DNA of 64,000 nt from Streptomyces katrae (GCF_000717655.1 NZ_JNZY01000027.1:47761-111760), one strand, 5' to 3'; counted from the first letter of the stretch, positions 41,777 through 50,260 are shown. The notes: generated by a model not told the origin, from the sequence alone. Numbers and translations: made by a program.

Positions 41777-41890
41777 TCAGCTTCGTGCGCCGTCGAATGC
41801 GGCGAAGGTGGTTGCCTCGAAGAGGAAAGCGGCAGCCTTCGGCGCGTCCGCGACTGCGGACGGCGCTGCGGGGAAGGCGTACCGGGACAT
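41777..41890 (-). CDS. Candidate 37-aa peptide upstream of tuf3
   Basis: The ATG at 41890 opens MSRYAFPAAPSAVADAPKAA followed by AFLFEATTFAAFDGARS. AGGGG lies just before it. It is Ala-rich with an aromatic patch and has no Cys. It ends 93 nt before tuf3 on the same strand and is in frame with the read-through end of the broken alkD gene. Codon third positions are less GC-biased than nearby genes. It may be a small protein, a leader of tuf3, or part of the disturbed alkD tail. Confidence 0.25.
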   Translation of the reverse strand: MSRYAFPAAPSAVADAPKAAAFLFEATTFAAFDGARS

Positions 41891-41946
41891 GCCCCTGATC
41901 CTGCCGGACCGCTCCGGCCGCGTCGAACGAATTACCGCGCTCCTAA

Positions 41947-42040
41947 GGGCTGTCCCGCAATCCCCGGCGGGCGCACGACGCCGGCTACGCCGCCTCGCCG
42001 CGTTGTCGGAGCGCCCGAATACGCCCAGTATGCGGACGCT
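41947..42040. mobile_element. Repeat-like insertion at the alkD 3' end, MITE remnant candidate
   Basis: The segment begins with GGGCTGTCCCGCAATCCCC, which looks like a transposon terminal repeat, and runs about 94 bp to the point where AlkD homology stops. I recall similar dispersed non-coding sequences in Streptomyces genomes. No second copy of the end repeat is present here and no transposase is encoded. The boundaries are estimated. Confidence 0.42.
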
Positions 42041-42668
42041 GTCCGGGTGGCCGCACTGGCGGCGGCAGTAGCCGAAGAGGCGCTCGGTGTCCGTCGCGGC
42101 CTTGTAGCGCAGCTGGTGGAGGAGGGCCGTGCGGGCGAGCCAGAGGTCCTCGTCCGCGATCCACTCGTCCATCACGGCCGTGAGTTCCGGACCGGCGGCC
42201 ACGAGCGGGCCGGCCGCGTGCGCCGCGAGGTGGTCGACGGTGTCCCACCACGGGACGGTGACGATCAGCTGCCGGACCACCGGCAGGAAGCCGGGGGAGC
42301 ACACCCGGACGTGGCGGCGCAGATAATCCACCGCGAAGTAGTGGTACTCACGCTCCCGGAGCTCCCAGCACCGCAGCACGAGCGCCGCCACGTCCGCCTC
42401 CGCCGGCTCCGGGGTCTGCGCGGTCACGGCTTTCGACAGCTCGCGGCGCAGCGGGGTGCGGATGCCGAGGAAGGGCGCCACGTCCTTCATGTACGCGGCC
42501 ATGACCCGGGCCTGCACCGGGTCGGCGGCCGCCCCGTACGTCGTGGTGAGGCGGTCGAGGAGGGTGTCCGCGAGGGCGCTGCGCGGGACCTTCGGGGGTC
42601 GCTGGTCGTCCGGCCGCATGAGGCCCAGATTACGGCGCGACGCCGCATCGGTCGGCTAGTCTCCCGGG

Positions 42669-43394
42669 ATGTCCCTCCTCCTCGCGCCGTGGACCCGGCT
42701 GTCGCTGCTCGTCGTGCTGCTGCTGGCCGCCGGCGTGTGCGTCGTGCTGTACGAGCCGCAGCGCATCCTGTCGGAGGGCTGGCCCCCGGGTCTGCCGGTG
42801 GGCGCGGCGGCCTTGCTGTTCGCGGCTGCGTACGGGGTGGCCACGGCCGCCCTCGTGCCGCGCCCGCTGCTCAACCTGGCGGCAGGGGCCGTCTTCGGCA
42901 TCCCGTTCGGCCTGCTCGCGGCGGTCGGCGGCTCCGTCATCGGCGCAGGGATCTCCTTCGGGCTGGGCCGGATGATGGGCCGGGACGCCGTACGGCCGCT
43001 GCTGCGCGGCCGCTGGCTCCGGGCGGCCGACGACCAGCTGGCCCGGCACGGCTTCCGCTCGATGCTGGCTGTCCGCATCTTCCCCGGCCTGCCCTTCGCG
43101 GTCGCCAACTACTGCGCCGCCGTGTCCCGCTGCGGCTGGCTGCCCTTCCTCCTCGCGACGGCGATCGGCGTCGTCCCGAACACCGCCGCGTACGTGATCG
43201 CGGGCGCGAGCGCCTCCTCGCCGGACTCGCCCGCCTTCCTCGCGTCCTTCGGCTTCATCGCCGTCTCCGCGGTGGCGGCCGCAGTCGTCGGGTGGCGGGG
43301 GCGGCACCGGCTGGCGCCGGCACCGGTATGTGAAACGTACGATCATGCACCTCAGCACCCCCCTGTGGTCAGCGCCGCTCCCCACGGGCCCTAG
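42669..43394 (+). CDS. TVP38/TMEM64-type VTT-domain membrane protein
   Basis: A 241-aa DedA-superfamily membrane protein. It has an N-terminal helix, then the VTT domain with LNLAAGAVFGIPFGLLAAV, FGLGRMMGRD and VRIFPGLPFAVANY blocks. It probably moves lipid carriers across the membrane. The start ATG at 42669 has no ribosome site; TAGTCT (42657-42662) ends 6 nt upstream, a leaderless layout. It is divergent from the alkD remnant with under 50 bp between. Confidence 0.88.
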   Translation: MSLLLAPWTRLSLLVVLLLAAGVCVVLYEPQRILSEGWPPGLPVGAAALLFAAAYGVATAALVPRPLLNLAAGAVFGIPFGLLAAVGGSVIGAGISFGLGRMMGRDAVRPLLRGRWLRAADDQLARHGFRSMLAVRIFPGLPFAVANYCAAVSRCGWLPFLLATAIGVVPNTAAYVIAGASASSPDSPAFLASFGFIAVSAVAAAVVGWRGRHRLAPAPVCETYDHAPQHPPVVSAAPHGP

Positions 43395-43442
43395 CATCGG
43401 ACCCGAACTGCCCGACGATCACAAGGACGAGCGCACCCCGAC

Positions 43443-44321
43443 ATGAGCTGGTTCGAATCCCTAATCCTCGGTCTCGTCCAGGGGCTTACGGAGTTCCTCC
43501 CGATCTCCTCCAGCGCCCACCTCCGGCTGACCGCGGCATTCGCCGGCTGGCAGGACCCGGGCGCGGCCTTCACCGCGATCACGCAGATCGGCACCGAGGC
43601 CGCCGTGCTGATCTACTTCCGCAAGGACATCGCGCGGATCATCTCCACCTGGTTCCGCTCGCTGTTCACGAAGGCGCTGCGCTCGGAGCAGGACGCCAAG
43701 ATGGGATGGCTGGTGATCGTCGGGTCGATCCCGATCGGTGTCCTCGGCGTCGCGTTCAAGGACCAGATCACGGGCCCGGCCCGTGATCTTCGACTGACCG
43801 CCACCACCCTGATCGTGATGGGCGTCGTCCTCGGCATCGCGGACCGGCTCGCCGCCCGCGACGAGGAAGGGGGCCGGCACCGCGCCATCCGCGAGCGCAA
43901 GACGCTCAAGGAACTGGGCGTCAAGGACGGCCTGATCTTCGGCCTCTGCCAGGCGATGGCCCTGATCCCCGGCGTCTCCCGCTCGGGCGCGACGATCTCC
44001 GGCGGTCTGCTGCTGGGCTTCACGCGCGAGGCGGCCGCCCGCTACTCGTTCCTCCTCGCCATCCCGGCCGTGCTGGCCTCGGGCGCGTTCGAGATCAAGG
44101 ATGTCGCCGAGAACCCGGGGCACATCTCCTGGGGGCCGACGATCTTCGCCACGGTCATCGCGTTCTTCGTGGGCTACGCCGTCATCGCGTGGTTCATGAA
44201 GTTCATCTCCAGCAAGAGCTTCATGCCCTTCGTGTTCTACCGGATCGCCCTGGGCATCGCACTGTTCGTACTGATCGGCATGGGTGTGCTCAGCCCCTTC
44301 GCCGCCGAGTCGGCCGGCTGA
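43443..44321 (+). CDS. uppP: Undecaprenyl-diphosphatase
   Basis: A 292-aa membrane enzyme (UppP/BacA) that recycles undecaprenyl pyrophosphate to the monophosphate for peptidoglycan and other wall polymers; extra copies give bacitracin resistance. Both catalytic blocks are present: QGLTEFLPISSSAHL at the N-terminus and PGVSRSGATISGGLLLG in the middle. About eight helices; normal length. AAGGACGAG precedes the ATG. TAGCAT at 43392-43397 may be its -10, giving a leader of roughly 38 nt. A hairpin terminator follows. Confidence 0.95.
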   Translation: MSWFESLILGLVQGLTEFLPISSSAHLRLTAAFAGWQDPGAAFTAITQIGTEAAVLIYFRKDIARIISTWFRSLFTKALRSEQDAKMGWLVIVGSIPIGVLGVAFKDQITGPARDLRLTATTLIVMGVVLGIADRLAARDEEGGRHRAIRERKTLKELGVKDGLIFGLCQAMALIPGVSRSGATISGGLLLGFTREAAARYSFLLAIPAVLASGAFEIKDVAENPGHISWGPTIFATVIAFFVGYAVIAWFMKFISSKSFMPFVFYRIALGIALFVLIGMGVLSPFAAESAG

Positions 44322-44351
44322 CACGGCTGCCGCTCACCGCTTCGCGTGAAC

Positions 44352-44387
44352 CGGAGGCCGCTCGGGAACGTTCCCGGGCGGCCTCCG
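44352..44387 (+). terminator. Terminator after uppP
   Basis: CGGAGGCCG (44352-44360) pairs with CGGCCTCCG (44379-44387). The interior contains the perfect palindrome CGGGAACGTTCCCG (44363-44376). A short repeat, two copies of CTGAAGAGAC, follows at about 44399. Confidence 0.62.
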
Positions 44388-44445
44388 CGTCGTTGTGCCT
44401 GAAGAGACCTGAAGAGACCGGAAGGCAAGCAGCAGGGGGTGTCCC

Positions 44446-44622
44446 ATGGGTCGAGTGGTGCTGGAGCGGTTTCCGGCCGGAAGTCCGAGGGGAAGCTGGC
44501 CCGCCGAGGAGTACGCCGCCGAGCGGATGCGCGAGGGCGTGCCGGCCGAAGTGGTGATGGACCTGGCCACCGACGCGTTCCTCGTCGTGGTCCGGCAGCG
44601 GGAGGCGCATTCCGGTCACTGA
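44446..44622 (+). CDS. Small 58-aa protein
   Basis: The ATG at 44446 encodes MGRVVLERFPAGSPRGSWPA and continues EEYAAERMREGVPAEVVMDL, then a hydrophobic strand (DAFLVVVRQ). It is soluble and acidic-basic balanced, with typical third-position GC bias. I recall similar small proteins in other streptomycetes at this place, but cannot name a family. AGCAGGGGG lies 7 nt upstream and may serve as ribosome site. It lies between uppP and the SnoaL-like gene on the same strand. Confidence 0.6.
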   Translation: MGRVVLERFPAGSPRGSWPAEEYAAERMREGVPAEVVMDLATDAFLVVVRQREAHSGH

Positions 44623-44681
44623 TCAGATCCGGTGCGCGCACGCCCCTTGGCCTCGCCGCCCCCCACCCCCACACTGACCCG

Positions 44682-45152
44682 ATGACGCAGCGTGTGGACC
44701 TCGCCACGGTCATGGACCGGCTGGCGATCGACGAGGTGGTCACGGGGTACGCGGTGGCCGTGGACGACGGCGACTGGGCGGCGTACCGCGCGCTGTTCAC
44801 GCCCGCCGGACGGGCCGACTACAGCTCGGCGGGCGGGATCGAGGGCCCGGCCGCCGAGGTCGCGGACTGGCTCGCGGAGACCATGAAGCTGTTCCCGGTG
44901 CGCCAGCACCTCATCGTCAACCGGCTGATCCGGCTGGAGGACCTCGGCGGCTCCCCCGGCGACCGTGCCGAGGTGCGCGCCGACTTCCTCAACCCGATGC
45001 GGCTGACCGGCGAGGAGTTCGACGGGACGGTGACCGCACCGAACTTCGTCGCCGCCGGCCGCTACGGCTTCGGTCTCGCCCGCACCGCCCGCGACGGCTG
45101 GCGGCTCACCCGGGTCACCGTGCACGAGAAATGGCGGCACACGTCCGCCTAG
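44682..45152 (+). CDS. SnoaL-like (NTF2-fold) protein
   Basis: A 156-aa NTF2-fold protein of the SnoaL_4 type. DRLAIDEVVTGYAVAVDDGDWAAYRALFTP is split between the first helix and the Asp-Trp signature (DDGDW). FPVRQHLIVNRLIRLE carries the conserved His in the cone-shaped pocket, and GWRLTRVTVHEKW closes the sheet. Members act as isomerases, cyclases, hydroxylases or binding proteins; the role is not determinable. No clear ribosome site. Confidence 0.82.
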   Translation: MTQRVDLATVMDRLAIDEVVTGYAVAVDDGDWAAYRALFTPAGRADYSSAGGIEGPAAEVADWLAETMKLFPVRQHLIVNRLIRLEDLGGSPGDRAEVRADFLNPMRLTGEEFDGTVTAPNFVAAGRYGFGLARTARDGWRLTRVTVHEKWRHTSA

Positions 45153-45221
45153 ACCGTCTCCGGACCCTGCTCGAACGGCCGCCCGGCCGGCCCTGTTCCA
45201 CACTGGAAGCGGAGGCGCGCC

Positions 45222-46826
45222 ATGCTCTCGAAGCGGACCCGGTGCTGGCGTGCGGCGGCCGCGGCCGCCGCCGGGGCGCTGGCGTGCCTCGCCTTCCCGG
45301 CCCCCGCCCTCTGGTGGTTCGCGTACGTCGCCCTCGTGCCCTGGATGCTGCTGCTGAGGTCGGCGCCGACCGGGCGGCGCGCCGCCCTGGAGGGCTGGCT
45401 CGGCGGCGCCGGCTTCATCGTGGCCGTCCACCACTGGCTGCTGCCCAGCCTGCACGTGTTCCTGCTGCCGATGGCGGCCCTGCTGGGACTGCTCTGGATC
45501 CCCTGGGCCCTGCTGGTGCGGGAGTTCCTCGGCGGGCTCCCTGAGCCCGGCAGGGCGACGGCCGCGCTGTTCCTCGTACCGGCGGGCTGGCTGCTGTCGG
45601 AGCTGGCCCGGTCCTGGCAGGGGCTGGGCGGGCCGTGGGGGCTCTTGGGGGCGAGCCAGTGGCAGGTGGCGCCCGCAATGCGGCTCGCGTCGGTGGGCGG
45701 GGTGTGGCTGGTGAGCCTCCTGGTGGTGGCGGTGAACTGCGGGCTGGTACTGCTGATCGCGGTGCCGGGCGCCCGGGTCCCGGCGGTGGCCGGGGTGACG
45801 GGGTGCGCGGTACTGACGGGGGTGGTGTGGCTGTGGGTGCCGCGGCCCGAGGTGTCGGGCACGCTGCGCGTGGCCGTCGTACAGCCGGGCCTGGTGGCGG
45901 ACGGCCCGGACAGTACGGACCAGCGGTTCGCGGCCGGGGAACGGCTGACGCGGACACTGGCCGGGCAGCCGGTGGACCTGGTGGTCTGGGGCGAGAGCAG
46001 CGTCGGGGCCGACCTGGCGGCGCGCCCGGACCTGGCCCGGCGGCTGGCTTCGCTGTCCGCCGAGGTCGGGGCGCCGCTGCTGGTCAACGTCGACGCCCGG
46101 CGCCCGCCCGGCCCGGCTGCAGCCCCGGCTGCGGCGCCGGTCCCGACGGCAGCCGCGCTGCCCGACGGCGGCATCTACAAGAGCTCCGTCCTCGTCGGCC
46201 CCCGCGGGCCGACCGGCGACCGGTACGACAAGATGCGCCTGGTCCCCTTCGGCGAGTACATACCGGCCCGGTCCCTGCTCGGCTGGGCCACCTCGGTCGG
46301 CAGAGCCGCCGGCGAGGACCGCCGGCGCGGCGAGGACCCGGTGCTGATGGACCTGCCGGGACGGCCCGGTGTGCGGTTCGGCCCGCTGGTCTGCTTCGAG
46401 TCGGCCTTCCCCGACATGAGCCGCCGCCTGACCCGCGACGGGGCCGCCCTGCTGATCGCCCAGTCGGCCACCTCGAGCTTCCAGCACAGCTGGGCCCCGG
46501 CGCAGCACGCCTCGCTCGCCGCCGTGCGCGCCGCCGAGAACGGCCGCCCCGTGGTGCACGCCACCCTCACCGGAATCAGCGAGGTGCACGGCCCCTCCGG
46601 CGAGCGGATCGGCCCGGCGCTGGCGACCTCCGCGCGTGCGTCGCAGGTGTACGAGGTCCCGCTCGCCGACGGCACGACGTTCTACGTCCTCTTCGGGGAC
46701 TGGCCCGTGGGGGCCGCCCTCGCGCTGCTGGCGGCGTACTGCACGCTCGAGGGCGCCCGCTCGCTCGGGCTCAGGAAGCCTGCTCCAGAGCCGACGACAC
46801 CACCTGCTCGCACAGCTCGTGGGTGA
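45222..46826 (+). CDS. lnt: Apolipoprotein N-acyltransferase
   Basis: A 534-aa membrane enzyme that adds the third acyl chain to lipoproteins. About six to seven N-terminal helices precede a nitrilase domain with the triad Glu258 (VVWGESS), Lys337 (YDKMRLVPFGEY) and Cys391 (LVCFES). GGAAGCGGAGGCG precedes the ATG. Streptomycetes carry two Lnt homologues, only partly redundant in published work; this is one. The end overlaps the convergent oxidoreductase gene by 56 nt. The window also encodes lipoproteins that would be its substrates. Confidence 0.94.
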   Translation: MLSKRTRCWRAAAAAAAGALACLAFPAPALWWFAYVALVPWMLLLRSAPTGRRAALEGWLGGAGFIVAVHHWLLPSLHVFLLPMAALLGLLWIPWALLVREFLGGLPEPGRATAALFLVPAGWLLSELARSWQGLGGPWGLLGASQWQVAPAMRLASVGGVWLVSLLVVAVNCGLVLLIAVPGARVPAVAGVTGCAVLTGVVWLWVPRPEVSGTLRVAVVQPGLVADGPDSTDQRFAAGERLTRTLAGQPVDLVVWGESSVGADLAARPDLARRLASLSAEVGAPLLVNVDARRPPGPAAAPAAAPVPTAAALPDGGIYKSSVLVGPRGPTGDRYDKMRLVPFGEYIPARSLLGWATSVGRAAGEDRRRGEDPVLMDLPGRPGVRFGPLVCFESAFPDMSRRLTRDGAALLIAQSATSSFQHSWAPAQHASLAAVRAAENGRPVVHATLTGISEVHGPSGERIGPALATSARASQVYEVPLADGTTFYVLFGDWPVGAALALLAAYCTLEGARSLGLRKPAPEPTTPPARTARG

Positions 46827-47676
46827 GCAGCGCGTCGCGGGCGCTGACCGTCCTGCCCGCCGCGACGGACAACAGGAACGCGTCCACGGCCTGCTCGATG
46901 CCGCGCTGGCGGGCGACCGGCACCCAGTCCCCGCGGCGCCGCACGGTCGGCTGGCCCCGGTGGTCGATGATCTCGGCGAGGTTGACGACCTGCCGCTTGG
47001 TCTCCTGCCCGGACACCTCGAGGATCTCCTCGGTGGAGCCGGACAGCCGGTTCATGATGCCGAGCGCGGTGAAGCCGGCGCCCGACAGCTGGAGGACGAC
47101 CTGGTGCATCAGCCCGCCGCGCACCTGCGCCCGGACGTCGATGTGGTCGGTCTCGCCGGGCAGCAGGAAGCGCAGGGTGTCGACGACGTGGATGAAGTCG
47201 TCGAGGACGAAGGTCCGGGGGTCCTCGGGCAGCCCGATCCGGTTCTTCTGCATGACGATCAGGTCGCGCGGGTGGTCGGCGCACTGCGCGTAGCTCGGCG
47301 CGTGGCGGCGGTTGAAGCCGACGGCGAGCGACACCCCGCGCTGCTCGGCGAGTTCCACCAGCCGCCGCGATTCCGCGAGCTCGTAGGCGAGCGGCTTGTC
47401 CACATACGTCGGCACGTCCGCTTCGAGCAGCCGTGTCACGATCTCGGGGTGAACGGCCGTCGGGGCGTGCACGAATGCCGCGTCGAGGCCTTCGGCCAGC
47501 AGTCCGTCGAGGTCGCCGTGCCGGCGCGCGGCCGGGATGTGGTGCATCTCCCCGATCCGCGCCAGCGTGGCGGGAGTACGGGTCTGCAGGTGCAGCTCGA
47601 CGCCCGGGCGGGCGGTGAGGACGGGCAGGTACGCCTTCTGGGCGATGTCGCCGAGTCCGATGACGCCGACCTTCAC
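46771..47676 (-). CDS. Gfo/Idh/MocA-family oxidoreductase
   Basis: A 301-aa NAD(P)-dependent oxidoreductase. The N-terminal Rossmann motif is GVIGLGDIAQKAYLP, the catalytic Lys is in YVDKPLAYE, and the C-terminal sheet domain is of usual length. It likely acts on a sugar or inositol derivative; the substrate is unknown. The GTG at 47676 has GGAGG 7 nt upstream. The frame stays open upstream, but without a ribosome site. Its 3' end runs 56 nt into the lnt gene on the other strand. Confidence 0.91.
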   Translation of the reverse strand: MKVGVIGLGDIAQKAYLPVLTARPGVELHLQTRTPATLARIGEMHHIPAARRHGDLDGLLAEGLDAAFVHAPTAVHPEIVTRLLEADVPTYVDKPLAYELAESRRLVELAEQRGVSLAVGFNRRHAPSYAQCADHPRDLIVMQKNRIGLPEDPRTFVLDDFIHVVDTLRFLLPGETDHIDVRAQVRGGLMHQVVLQLSGAGFTALGIMNRLSGSTEEILEVSGQETKRQVVNLAEIIDHRGQPTVRRRGDWVPVARQRGIEQAVDAFLLSVAAGRTVSARDALLTHELCEQVVSSALEQAS

Positions 47677-47758
47677 CGGGAACCTCCAGGTTGATCCATG
47701 CTGGACTTCCGAGCTTAATCCCTGGTGGCGGGGCCCGCGTTCGCCGAGGATGTCGACC

Positions 47759-48283
47759 ATGACCACCACCACCGGATCCCACCGCACCGAGCCCTCCACC
47801 ACCGCGAACGAGCGGGAGATGCTGGACGGCTGGCTCGACTACCACCGCGCCACGCTCGCCTGGAAGTGCGAGGGCCTCGGGGACGAGCAGCTGGGCCGCG
47901 CCGCGCTCGCCCCGTCCGAACTGAGCCTGCTGGGCCTCGTACGGCACATGGCAGAGGTGGAGCGGTACTGGTTCCGGGAGATCATGCTGGGCGAGGACCT
48001 CCCCGAGCTGTACTGCACGCGCGAGGACCCGGACGGGGACTTCCACTTCGGCGCGGACGACACGTGGGCCGAGGCCGAGCAGACCTGGCAGACCGAGGTC
48101 GAGCTGGCGCGGCAGGCCGCGGCGGGCCGTTCGCTGGACCTGCTCTCGGATCCCGGGATCCACCACCGCGGCGAGACGTTCAGCCTCCGGTGGGTCTACA
48201 CCCACATGATCGAGGAGTACGCGCGCCACAACGGGCACGCGGACTTGCTGCGCGAGCAGATCGACGGCGCCACGGGCGACTGA
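47759..48283 (+). CDS. DinB-family protein
   Basis: A 174-aa four-helix-bundle protein of the DinB_2/DUF664 type. The metal-binding histidines lie in LGLVRHMAEVERYWF and YTHMIEEYARHNGHADLLRE. Such proteins include mycothiol- or bacillithiol-dependent transferases; the DUF664 branch in actinobacteria is usually uncharacterised. GAGGA lies 8 nt before the ATG at 47759; an ATG three codons earlier is less well placed. It is divergent from the oxidoreductase. Confidence 0.88.
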   Translation: MTTTTGSHRTEPSTTANEREMLDGWLDYHRATLAWKCEGLGDEQLGRAALAPSELSLLGLVRHMAEVERYWFREIMLGEDLPELYCTREDPDGDFHFGADDTWAEAEQTWQTEVELARQAAAGRSLDLLSDPGIHHRGETFSLRWVYTHMIEEYARHNGHADLLREQIDGATGD

Positions 48284-48401
48284 CGCGCACCGGCGGCGCG
48301 CGGGTGCCGGGCCGGTGTCCGGCGGATGTCCGTCACCCGTGCGGGGTCAATATCGGCTCCGGGTTTTCACAACGGGGTCCTCGCACAGCAGAGTTGCGCG
48401 A

Positions 48402-48956
48402 GTGCATCCAACGCGAACCACGACAAAGCTGCTGCTCGGAGTCGCCTGTGCCGTCTCGGCCGTCTCGGGCTGCGTGCATGTGACCCCCGCCCCGATGCAG
48501 CCGGCGGCCGCCCCCGGCACCACGGGGGCGCCGCCGCAGTACGAGCCGCGCGGCGGACCGGTGGCCGCGCCGGTGGCGGTCCGGGCGCCCGCCCTGGAGG
48601 CGCTGAAGGCCGTACCGGGGCAGTCCGCGCAGCCGGCCGCCTCCGCCGCGAGCCGGCAGGCCGCGCCCGGCACGGCGGCGGTCCCGGCAGGCGCGGCGGG
48701 CACGGCGCCCGAGGCGTCCCCTCAGGCCGTTCCGCCGGTGCCGGACATCCCGGAGCCGCACCGGCCCGGCGCACGCCGCTCAGCGGGCAAGGGAGGCCGT
48801 ACGGACCCGTCGGGGCGGGACGTGGAGGTGCCGCGCGAGCTGGTGAAGGAGCTGCCGGTCCGGCCCGCCGACGTGTGTGCGTTGGGCCGCCGGCACGGCG
48901 GCTGGCACCCGGACAGCCCGGAGGCCCGCATCTGCGCGGGCGTCCACGGCGGCTGA
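48402..48956 (+). CDS. Pro/Ala-rich putative lipoprotein
   Basis: The GTG at 48402 gives a basic start, a hydrophobic core and a lipobox (VSGC, Cys24). The next 100 residues are Pro/Ala-rich and probably disordered. A short conserved-looking end has DVCALGRRHGGWHPDSPEARIC, split here around its two Cys, which could form a disulfide. 184 aa in all. No family recognised. The ribosome site is weak. The frame is open farther upstream without a better signal. Confidence 0.6.
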   Translation: MHPTRTTTKLLLGVACAVSAVSGCVHVTPAPMQPAAAPGTTGAPPQYEPRGGPVAAPVAVRAPALEALKAVPGQSAQPAASAASRQAAPGTAAVPAGAAGTAPEASPQAVPPVPDIPEPHRPGARRSAGKGGRTDPSGRDVEVPRELVKELPVRPADVCALGRRHGGWHPDSPEARICAGVHGG

Positions 48957-48961
48957 GCGCG

Positions 48962-49486
48962 CTACGGGGACTGCTCCGGGAACGGCCGGGGCCGCCTGCC
49001 CGGCTCCGCGGCGAGGCGCCGCTCCAGCCGGGCGATGGCGGCCCGTACGCCGTTCCCGTACCCGTCGTCGGCCAGGGCGCCGGTGGCGGCCCGGGCCCGG
49101 GCCAGGTGCACCCGCGCCGCCTCGGGCCGCTGCAGTTTGACGTAGTCGGCGGCCAGGCTGAGGTGCAGGGACGGATAGAACACCCGCACGGCGGGATGCG
49201 GCTCATGCTGCGCGGGCAGCCCGTCACGCAGCCCCCCGCCCAGCCCGTCGGCGGCGGTCAGGGCCCGCAGGTCCCAGGCCAGTTCGTCGGCGGGATCGTC
49301 CTGGGCGTCGGCCATGTAGTGCGCGAGCGTGCACCGGTGGAGGCCGTCACCGTCCTCGCCGATCTCGTTCCAGATCTCGCCGAGGCGGTTGCGGGCCTCT
49401 TCGCGGTCACCGGCGTGCAGCAGGATGACGGCCTGGCCGATCCTGGTCATGACGGCGTCCTCCGACGCCTCCTGCTGCTCCGTCAC
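48962..49486 (-). CDS. Hypothetical helical (TPR-like) protein
   Basis: A 174-aa soluble protein, mostly helical, with repeats resembling tetratricopeptide helices: IGQAVILLHAGDREEARNRL, AADYVKLQRPEAARVHLARA. It may bind a partner protein. The GTG at 49486 has GGAGG 6 nt upstream, which decides the start. The family is familiar from actinobacteria but unnamed. It converges on the lipoprotein gene with 5 nt between the stops. Confidence 0.73.
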   Translation of the reverse strand: MTEQQEASEDAVMTRIGQAVILLHAGDREEARNRLGEIWNEIGEDGDGLHRCTLAHYMADAQDDPADELAWDLRALTAADGLGGGLRDGLPAQHEPHPAVRVFYPSLHLSLAADYVKLQRPEAARVHLARARAATGALADDGYGNGVRAAIARLERRLAAEPGRRPRPFPEQSP

Positions 49487-49582
49487 GGCGGCCTCCGTCT
49501 TGCTCTGCCCGACCTGCTCCGGTCTGGTTCGTCACGACGCTAACGGCAGGCACCGGCAATGGCGCCGAGGCGCGGTGGGGCG

Positions 49583-50260
49583 TCAGCCCAGGTCCGGGAT
49601 CGTCCAGTCGATCGGCGCATGGCCCTGGGCCGCGACGGCCTCGTTGATCTGCGTGAAGGGCCGGGAGCCGAAGAACTTCTTGGCCGACAGCGGGGAGGGG
49701 TGGGCGCCCTTGACGACCGCGTGCCGCTCCTCGTCGATCAGCGGGAGCTTCTTCTGGGCGTAGGCACCCCACAGCACGAAGACGGCCGGGTCGGGCCGGC
49801 CGGCCACCGCGCGGATCACCGCGTCGGTGAACTTCTCCCAGCCCTTGCCCTTGTGCGAGTTGGGCTCGGCCTCGCGGACGGTGAGCACCGCGTTGAGCAG
49901 CAGGACGCCCTGCTCGGCCCACGGCATCAGGTACCCGTTGTCCGGGACGGGCGTGCCCAGCTCCGCGTGCATCTCCTTGTAGATGTTGCGCAGCGAGGGC
50001 GGGGTCTTGACCCCGGGCCGCACGGAGAAGCACAGGCCGTGCCCCTGGCCGGCGCCGTGGTAGGGGTCCTGGCCGAGGACGAGGACCTTCACCTTGTCGA
50101 AGGGAGTGGCCTCCAGGGCGGCGAAGACCTGCTCTCGGGGCGGGTAGACCGGCCCGTTCGCCCGCTCCTTCTCGACGAACTCGGTGAGCTCTTTGAAGTA
50201 GGGCTGGTCCAGCTCGTCGCCGAGGACGGGGAGCCAGGACTCGGGCAGCATCTGGGTCAC
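49583..50260 (-). CDS. ung: Uracil-DNA glycosylase, family 1
   Basis: A 225-aa base-excision enzyme that removes uracil from DNA. The catalytic Asp lies in LVLGQDPYHG, uracil-binding Asn in LLLNAVLTV, and the DNA-intercalation loop in AHPSPLSAKKFFG. The GTG at 50260 has GGAGGT 8 nt upstream and yields the normal length. An earlier start would add eight residues. Together with mug at 9243 the window holds two uracil-removing enzymes of different families. Confidence 0.96.
   Translation of the reverse strand: MTQMLPESWLPVLGDELDQPYFKELTEFVEKERANGPVYPPREQVFAALEATPFDKVKVLVLGQDPYHGAGQGHGLCFSVRPGVKTPPSLRNIYKEMHAELGTPVPDNGYLMPWAEQGVLLLNAVLTVREAEPNSHKGKGWEKFTDAVIRAVAGRPDPAVFVLWGAYAQKKLPLIDEERHAVVKGAHPSPLSAKKFFGSRPFTQINEAVAAQGHAPIDWTIPDLG

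Larger units (their letters stand above)
41777..42619 (-). pseudogene. AlkD-like DNA alkylation repair gene with replaced 3' end
   Basis: The frame encodes 280 aa. The first 193 residues (42619 to about 42041) are an AlkD-type HEAT-like repeat glycosylase: FLGIRTPLRRELSKAV, REREYHYFAVDYLRRH, WWDTVDHLAAH and DLWLARTALLHQLRYK. Family members continue after the GHxD motif with an RKAIGWALREY-type helix, whose Trp stacks on the damaged base. Here the sequence turns into Arg-rich residues unlike AlkD (GVFGRSDNAARRRSRRRAPA), then an Ala-rich tail. The change falls where a repeat-like element begins. I infer loss of the last repeat and of function. Confidence 0.7.

Noticed and set aside
40385..43333. 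982-codon open frame on the plus strand
   Set aside because: It crosses tuf3, the alkD remnant and the VTT gene in the wrong frames and is rich in Arg, Gly and Pro without motifs. Only the genes it shadows are real.
44616..46589. 657-codon frame antisense to lnt
   Set aside because: His/Gln/Arg-rich shadow of GC-rich codons. The lnt triad is clear on the other strand.
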